A program made the translations under genes and the position numbers. From NCBI RefSeq assembly GCF_010093595.1, contig NW_022985461.1, positions 202,783-227,298 of the forward strand: a stretch of DNA of 24,516 nt. The letters run 5' to 3'. Origin of the DNA: Mytilinidion resinicola. Lineage: Eukaryota > Ascomycota > Dothideomycetes > Mytilinidiales > Mytilinidiaceae. The notes below the pieces were generated by a model, which was not told the DNA's origin, did no database searches, and saw only the letters and a program-made list of their open reading frames with translations. Position 1 is the stretch's first letter; each line of letters starts with the position of its first letter. This document shows, piece by piece, positions 20,433 to 24,516 of the stretch.

Positions 20433-21271
20433 GGCAACGTGCTAGAATCCGCCTGACGCTAAAGAGAAGAACCAGTGTGAAGAAAACAGGAGCCTGGAAG
20501 TATGTAGGCTTACATTTGATTCCAGTGCTGGCGCATCGCTTGGCGGGGGTGTTTTGGTGTTGCAGCCTTCACGTTTGAGGCGTTGCTCAGCCTCTCCGAC
20601 ACGTGGCACCATTCACATTGATCTCTGCTTTTTCTTCCTGATCTTATCCAAGCTATGAGAAGGTGCGAGTTTCGCCAGCGGGCGGCGCGAGTTTCGGTTT
20701 AATGCGCATGGAGAGTAAGGTGATGCCACAACTAGCTTTGTTACTAACTATGACAATGGCGGAGCTGATAGTATTGAATAAAGATGGCTGTTTCTGAGGA
20801 CCGTCCTATCCAATGCCTAATTCAATATGTCCAATTCGTCTTCTGCCGCGAATGTTTGAGTTTAGCTAAAATAAGAGAGGGCTAAGTTAGCAAAACAGTT
20901 CTAGCGTGGATGCCCGTCTTCATCCTTTCCCCGCAAAGCCCTGCCTGGCGCCACCATTTTACGTCATTTCAGGATCACGTGTAATTTGAAATCTTGGAAG
21001 CGACATAATTAGTTCGTGATCGTCGAATGAATCTCGAATTTCGAATTTTGCCTTTCGCCATGCAGATTGAAACTCCTACAGTAATCCCGAAGCTTGTCTT
21101 CGAATACTGTACCGCCCAGTGGAGTCTCAAGAATTTGAGAATCGCGCACGACTGAAAATAGACAGGCCCAAAAAGAGGCCCATCTTTCAGGGTCAGGCTC
21201 AGTCCCACTCTTCGCGTTCGCTTCATGCCTCACTCGTTCCTTTCCCATCACCATCACCACAGTAAGCTAAC
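20433..21271. other. Intergenic, promoter side of the FtsJ-like gene
   Basis: The 10-bp element GCGAGTTTCG occurs twice, at 20665-20674 and 20687-20696, 22 bp apart and about 230-260 bp upstream of the FtsJ-like start codon; it is a candidate regulatory site. The remainder is mixed sequence without a convincing ORF. The overlapping minus-strand ORFs at 20975-21260 have no recognisable motif. Confidence 0.4.
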
Positions 21272-21460
21272 ATGGACAAGGCCAGTCTGGTACTGGCACA
21301 AGGCGTTCCTCCTGGCGTGCCTAAATCATTCCGTGCCCTAGCAGATCATAGCGATGTGCAGGGTGTATTGTATTTCATTTAGCACAATGGAAGACTGTCT
21401 GGCAAAAGCATTAATAGCCTCTGCCGTGGCCTAATCGCATGCAAAAGAAAAGCTAACTTA
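21272..21460 (+). pseudogene. Pogo-type transposase N-terminal relic
   Basis: The ATG at 21272 begins MDKASLVLAQGVPPGVPKSF, then RALADHSDV, closely like the start of another group of fungal pogo-type transposases, where a helix-turn-helix follows. A stop codon appears at 21380-21382. The same frame then resumes as HNGRLSGKS, matching the usual H-x-GR-x-S-x-x-x-K stretch, and fades. No catalytic domain or terminal repeats are found. It is a different lineage from the elements at the window ends, whose N-termini begin with a PQQQEA motif. Boundaries are approximate. Confidence 0.6.
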
Positions 21461-21753
21461 AGCCTAACTAGACTTCCTCGCAGTAGAGCACTGATGAGGT
21501 CTAAGTTACCCGAGGGTTGATCACGCTTGCTTTGTCTTGTTCGTTCGCCTCAGCTTTCCCCTGTCCTTCGCAAACTAGATTATAGCTCTGACTGCCTCGA
21601 TGTTAGGCTTCCGGTCGAAAATGGTATCCTCGACTGCCCCTTTCAGCTGTGTTCTCCAAACAACTACTTCTCAAACTGCGCCGTGTTCCAAACTCTTCGG
21701 TACCATTTCCCTCGTCGTCTTACACTTCACAGTCCAAAGCTGCTATGCTCTGA

Positions 21754-22038
21754 TGGCTTCAACGCAAGAGACTTCACCCTCTGCGTTTCGGGGCTATCCT
21801 CACCCTCACAGACAACCCTGGCCTTATACGCTCTCTCTGCGAACACGCTTGCCCGAGCCTGATCTCCATGCGTGATGCTGACTTGGAAAGCGTCGTGATA
21901 GAGCCTGGCACTGCTTGCCGTAGCACACCCGCCGTATTCCTCCTCCAGAACTTGAAGCAGCGAGTGGCAGTCCCTAAAACTTCCTTCGGGCTAACCATCA
22001 TCCGAAATGGATCCCCAATGGTGTCGTCGAGGCCTTGA
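21754..22038 (+). other. Open coding-like stretch without an early ATG
   Basis: This frame is open for 94 codons between stops at 21751 and 22036; the first ATG is at 21868 (56 aa). The translation looks protein-like: GAILTLTDNPGLIRSLCEHA, ADLESVVIEPGTACRSTPAV, FLLQNLKQRVAVPKTSFGL, then TIIRNGSP. I do not recognise a family. It could be an exon of an uncharacterised gene or a gene relic. Overlapping ORFs in other frames (21527-21875) are compositionally less convincing. Confidence 0.25.
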
Positions 22039-22441
22039 ATCAGTATTCGGCGGGCGTTGCTGGCTTGGAGCCTTGAGAGGGGCTCGGGACTCGATTGAGT
22101 CTCGCAAGATCAAAAACGTTCACGAGCCCTCCTAGAAGGAGGAAGGAACAAGTGCACAGCTGGATGCTGGGATAAGCGGACCGTAACCGCCCTAGCTTCG
22201 AATACTACAATATCACGACTGCGGTACGGCGAGCTTTCGAAGAGCAAAATGATTCATTTTACCATCATCCTCGGACCGCCGCTCTTTTCTAAAGACCAGT
22301 TCATTACCCGGCTGGCCGCTTTTCTTGGATCACCATCAATTCATCCGCCTCTCTGCTACAACCCCGTCGCTACCAACCCTAGCGCTGTGCATATTCATCT
22401 TTATCCTTGGTTTGTGGGCCGATACCATTAGAGAGCAGGAG
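22039..22441. other. Intergenic, downstream of the truncated cullin
   Basis: I translated the minus strand beyond the cullin stop and saw no further cullin-like sequence, so homology ends near 22445. A small hairpin, CCTCCT-AGA-AGGAGG, lies near 22130-22144. No gene is supportable. Confidence 0.4.
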
Positions 22442-23234
22442 CTAATATACGTCCAAGGGGACCTCTTCATCCAGGCCTAACATAGTTAGTATGGTACTAG
22501 ACATTTAGAATTAATATTTACCAAACGAGTCGAGGATGCCCTCAATCAATGTGTCGTCGATAATCTCTCCATTCCGCTGCCTCTCCATTAGCTGGGTCAC
22601 AGCGTCCGCTACGCCCGCGTGAGTGGCAGCGTCTATTACCCCTTTCCATAGAACGAGATGTAGAGTATAGACGTCGTAAATGTCTTTTCTTCCCTGCTTG
22701 ATTTCCTGCTTCACCCAGTGTCGGTTAAGATACCTGAACAAGTGGTTGTTCTGCTTGGCAGCGGTTATATATCGATCCTGTTCTTTAATGTAGAAATCGA
22801 GGAGAGCCCCTTTCGAATACCGTCTAGCTTCGTTCTGGATCATTTGGAGATGTGTTTCGAGTAATTGCTTCAGTCTCTCGTATAGTTCTTTTTCGAAAAT
22901 GTGTGCTATGGGATGGTTATCAGATATCAAAGCCGCATCGAATGAATCGAATGACACACCTACTCTGCGATTACCGCGACTGCAGCCTTGCGTAGGGCTA
23001 GAGCCAACTGCTTTTCGTACTGTACAAAAGTTGTGTACGGCTGTGTAGAGTCCCATCCATGTTTTCATGTCCATTTCCCCCCTATCCGACGGGTGCTTCA
23101 GAATTCCCTGAACGCCAGCCTCGATATACTTCCATCTAATATGTTGAGAGGTTAGCTGGATGCACTAGATGGCTTTAGAACTCAACAAATACTTACGTTG
23201 CATCGGCATCGGCTTTGTTGGGAGGGGGCGACAT
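22442..23234 (-). CDS. Truncated cullin: N-terminal cullin-repeat fragment (228 aa)
   Basis: Three-exon model on the minus strand: 23234-23197, 23135-22522 and 22476-22442. Introns are 61 nt (GTAAGT, branch GCTAAC, acceptor TAG) and 45 nt (GTAAAT, branch TACTAAC, acceptor TTAG). All phases agree and the total is 229 codons. The product starts MSPPPNKADADATWKYIEAG and contains cullin-1-type hallmarks: MKTWMGLYTAVHNFCT (Skp1/F-box-binding end), LLDFYIKEQDRY, LFRYLNRHWVKQEI, DIYDVYTLHLVLWK and MERQRNGE. It then reads FGLDEEVPLDVY and stops, where a full cullin continues for about 500 more residues with the Rbx1-binding and neddylation regions. Retained introns mean it arose by DNA duplication, not retroposition. 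It may be a pseudogene or an expressed decoy; the open frame across both introns argues against long neutral decay. Confidence 0.85.
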
Positions 23235-24029
23235 AACTACAAAGGGGGTTCAAGGATAAAACTTGTTTCAGCTGCGATTCGTGTTAAAGAAGGCGTTTTC
23301 CAACTTAAGTGAAGGCCTAGAAGTACTTGTTCATAGAAAATAACTACTTCTAGTACTTTAACAAGAAAATACCTTTCAGACCACCGTTTCCAACTAACGT
23401 CGTAGCACGCACTCGTCATAAACCAAGCAGGTGGCAAAAGGACCACAAGTGAACATGCACACAGAAGAACATCAGTGTTGCATATTCATCCATTTTACTT
23501 TCCTCATCAATCAGCGCACAGCCTCAACCCCGCTTTCCCCGCTTCAACTGCATTCACCCGTCATCACTGCCCCACAACATCGAGAGGAACCGCTTCGGCA
23601 TTCGAATGTAACCCCACCAGAAAGGCCGGCCCAGACAGTAGAAGTCGGCGTCGATTCCCATGGCTGCCCTTTAATATTATAATCGCGCAAGCAGTAGCAC
23701 TAGGTAATGAAGGAGGTGGATACAGGATAAACCTTCTAGTCCGAGGGGAACAATGTTCCCCAATACGTTCTATTGACTTTGCTTCCTTGCTACCTGGTAG
23801 TATATCCCTTCCGTTAGGAGTATTCTGATATTGGAGACCAGCATAGCCAGCCCGTCGACGTATAGGAATTAAAGCCCAATAGAACGCAGCGGAAGAGCTA
23901 GAGGTTGCAGCCACCACGAAACTCAACGAACACTTGATTGGTATTGTTGGTCTGCCGGCACAAGGTAGGCTTTTTGCCACGTCAGTCTTGCTTGCATGAT
24001 TTCTTGTTAATAATGCTTGGCTCGCCAGG
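23235..24029. other. Unassigned stretch left of the transposon ends
   Basis: The first part is the upstream region of the truncated cullin. From about 23564 to 24029 a minus-strand frame stays open behind the transposase relic, but it no longer resembles a transposase and I do not recognise it. A 17-bp hairpin (GGGGAAC-AAT-GTTCCCC) lies at 23745-23761. No matching second terminal repeat of the adjacent element (ACGTAGTTCACAAG) was found here. Confidence 0.4.
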
Positions 24030-24163
24030 GCGGTGCTTCGGGGCACGTCGTACGTGTCTGTGGCCTTCCGAAAACTTGTAAAATTGCCTTGCTTGTGCGC
24101 TTGAATAGCTAGATTAATTCTGCCCTCTTTGAAGAGGGCCTCTTGTTGTTGTGGGGTTGACAT
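24030..24163 (-). pseudogene. Pogo-like transposase, N-terminal relic
   Basis: The minus-strand ATG at 24163-24161 begins MSTPQQQEALFKEGRINLAI and proceeds to TSFRKATDTYDVPRSTALA, aligning residue for residue with the intact-looking copy at 24330. After about residue 44 the frame stays open to 23564 (199 aa in all) but has no transposase character: the rest of the helix-turn-helix and the whole DDE domain are missing. I therefore call it a truncated relic fused to unrelated sequence. Confidence 0.7.
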
Positions 24164-24202
24164 TGAGGTTGTAGCTACAAGACGCGTCGGGAGTATGGCA
24201 AA

Positions 24203-24235
24203 GTGGGCAGCTCGCTTGGGTGGGCAGCTCGCTTG
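24203..24235 (-). repeat. Twin 16-bp subterminal repeats of the second element
   Basis: GTGGGCAGCTCGCTTG occurs at 24203-24218 and 24220-24235, identical, with a 17-bp period, beginning 10 nt from the element tip. Likely transposase-binding sites (inference from position and duplication). Confidence 0.8.
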
Positions 24236-24245
24236 TGAACTACGT

Positions 24246-24247
24246 TA
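24246..24247. other. Shared TA target between two head-to-head transposon tips
   Basis: The junction reads ACGT-TA-ACGT, with one element's tip on each side. A single TA serves as flank for both elements, so one of them inserted exactly at the TA bordering the other. Confidence 0.8.
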
Positions 24248-24255
24248 ACGTAATC

Positions 24256-24288
24256 CACAAGTTAGTGGCCCGCACAAGCTAGTGGCCC
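24256..24288 (+). repeat. Twin 16-bp subterminal repeats of copy B
   Basis: CACAAGTTAGTGGCCC (24256-24271) and CACAAGCTAGTGGCCC (24273-24288) differ at one base and have a 17-bp period. The same pair exists in copy A (about 243-275, minus strand). The period and placement match the second element's repeats, although the motif itself has diverged. Confidence 0.8.
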
Positions 24289-24329
24289 ACCCAACTCAAC
24301 ACGCGACGCGTCGTCCAACAACCACCCCA

Positions 24330-24516
24330 ATGGCAGCACCACAACAACAAGAAGCCATCTTTCAAGAAGGCAGAGTTATTCTAGGCGTTCAAGCCTACAA
24401 GACCGGCCAAATTACATCCTTCCGAGGCGTTGAGAAACTATACGATGTGCCCAGAAAGACGGTTACGCGTCGCGCCCGTGGTATTCCTCCACAACGCGGT
24501 GCTATCTCCAAAAATC
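24330..24516 (+). CDS. Pogo-like transposase, N-terminal 62 codons (partial)
   Basis: The ATG at 24330 (context CCCCAATGGCAG) opens MAAPQQQEAIFQEGRVILGV and reaches the window edge still open, after GIPPQRGAISKN. The protein is identical to that of copy A for all shared codons. It is the psq/CENP-B-like DNA-binding start of a pogo-type transposase; the DDE catalytic domain lies outside the window. Confidence 0.8.
   Translation, partial: MAAPQQQEAIFQEGRVILGVQAYKTGQITSFRGVEKLYDVPRKTVTRRARGIPPQRGAISKN

Larger units (their letters stand above)
24030..24245 (-). mobile_element. Second pogo-like element, 5' end (related but distinct family)
   Basis: Read on the minus strand, the tip at 24245 is ACGTAGTTCACAAGCG, directly abutting the TA at 24246-24247. 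It is followed by two identical 16-bp direct repeats and a transposase ATG 82 nt from the tip, the same layout as the element on the other side of the TA. Nucleotide similarity between the two resumes strongly at the start codon (CCACAACAACAAGA). The inner boundary is set where transposase similarity fades and is approximate; the element looks internally deleted or rearranged. Confidence 0.75.
24246..24516. repeat. Right arm of the 271-bp perfect inverted repeat
   Basis: Reverse complement of 15-285 without mismatch. It begins at the shared TA and is cut by the window edge, so the real length is unknown. Confidence 0.95.
24248..24516 (+). mobile_element. pogo/Tc1-mariner-like element, 5' end, copy B (cut by window edge)
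   Basis: Same element as copy A at the left end, in plus orientation: tip ACGTAATCCACAAG at 24248, twin 16-bp repeats, an 82-nt leader and the transposase start. Sequence identity with copy A is complete over the shared part, indicating recent transposition, gene conversion or assembly duplication. Confidence 0.85.

Noticed and set aside
22249..22431. 60-aa plus ORF beginning MIHFTIILGPPLFSKD
   Set aside because: Short, no motif, and overlaps the region just beyond the cullin breakpoint; nothing supports expression.
23564..24029. C-terminal 155 residues of the 199-aa minus ORF as transposase
   Set aside because: No similarity to the DDE domain or the rest of the helix-turn-helix; only the first 44 or so residues match.
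1..24516. Starship-type giant mobile element
   Set aside because: No DUF3435 tyrosine recombinase or other captain gene is visible; the boundaries are pogo-like tips. The window is too small to exclude a larger element around it.
1..24516. CRISPR array or bacterial-type operon
   Set aside because: No regularly spaced repeats with spacers; gene structures with introns are eukaryotic.

Overview
The window looks like nuclear DNA of a filamentous ascomycete (Pezizomycotina). The evidence is intron-poor genes with 45-61 nt introns (GTRAGY-type donors, CTNAC-type branch sites), protein families typical of that group (a giant DUF6606/DUF3638/DUF3645 protein, a DUF7924 protein, the fungal FtsJ-like family) and pogo/Tc1-mariner elements with TA targets. 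I cannot place it below subphylum with confidence.

Layout. Both window ends are 5' ends of the same pogo-like element, 100% identical over 271 bp and in inverted orientation, each with its terminal inverted repeat facing inward. Going inward from the left: an F-box/ankyrin/coiled-coil/Cys-rich protein gene (581-1977, +, one hidden 47-nt intron); about 2.4 kb of gene-poor sequence with a 17-bp tandem repeat and a frameshifted coding remnant; a very large gene (4349-13814, +, one intron) for a 3137-aa DUF6606/DUF3638/DUF3645 protein with SF2-helicase-like motifs; a doubtful small ORF and 1.6 kb with no gene I can support; a small gene (15986-16651, +) with a Cys/His domain; a two-exon DUF7924 gene (17106-18673, -) with PD-(D/E)XK-like motifs; and an FtsJ-like methyltransferase-family gene (19239-20432, -) with an in-frame 54-nt intron. 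Next come 2 kb of transposon and coding relics, a three-exon gene for only the N-terminal 228 aa of a cullin (22442-23234, -), and finally two related pogo-like 5' ends placed head to head over a single shared TA.

How the genes may work together. No operon-like logic applies. The most notable point is that two pieces of ubiquitin-ligase machinery lie in one transposon-bounded 24-kb segment: an F-box receptor-like protein, and a cullin that keeps the Skp1/F-box-binding end but lacks the Rbx1-binding/neddylation end. If expressed, the truncated cullin could act as a decoy that occupies Skp1-F-box modules. That is inference. I saw no Starship captain (DUF3435), NLR, secondary-metabolite gene, CRISPR array, rRNA or convincing tRNA.

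Gene models with introns were built by hand from splice signals and frame continuity. They are internally consistent but not supported by transcripts.
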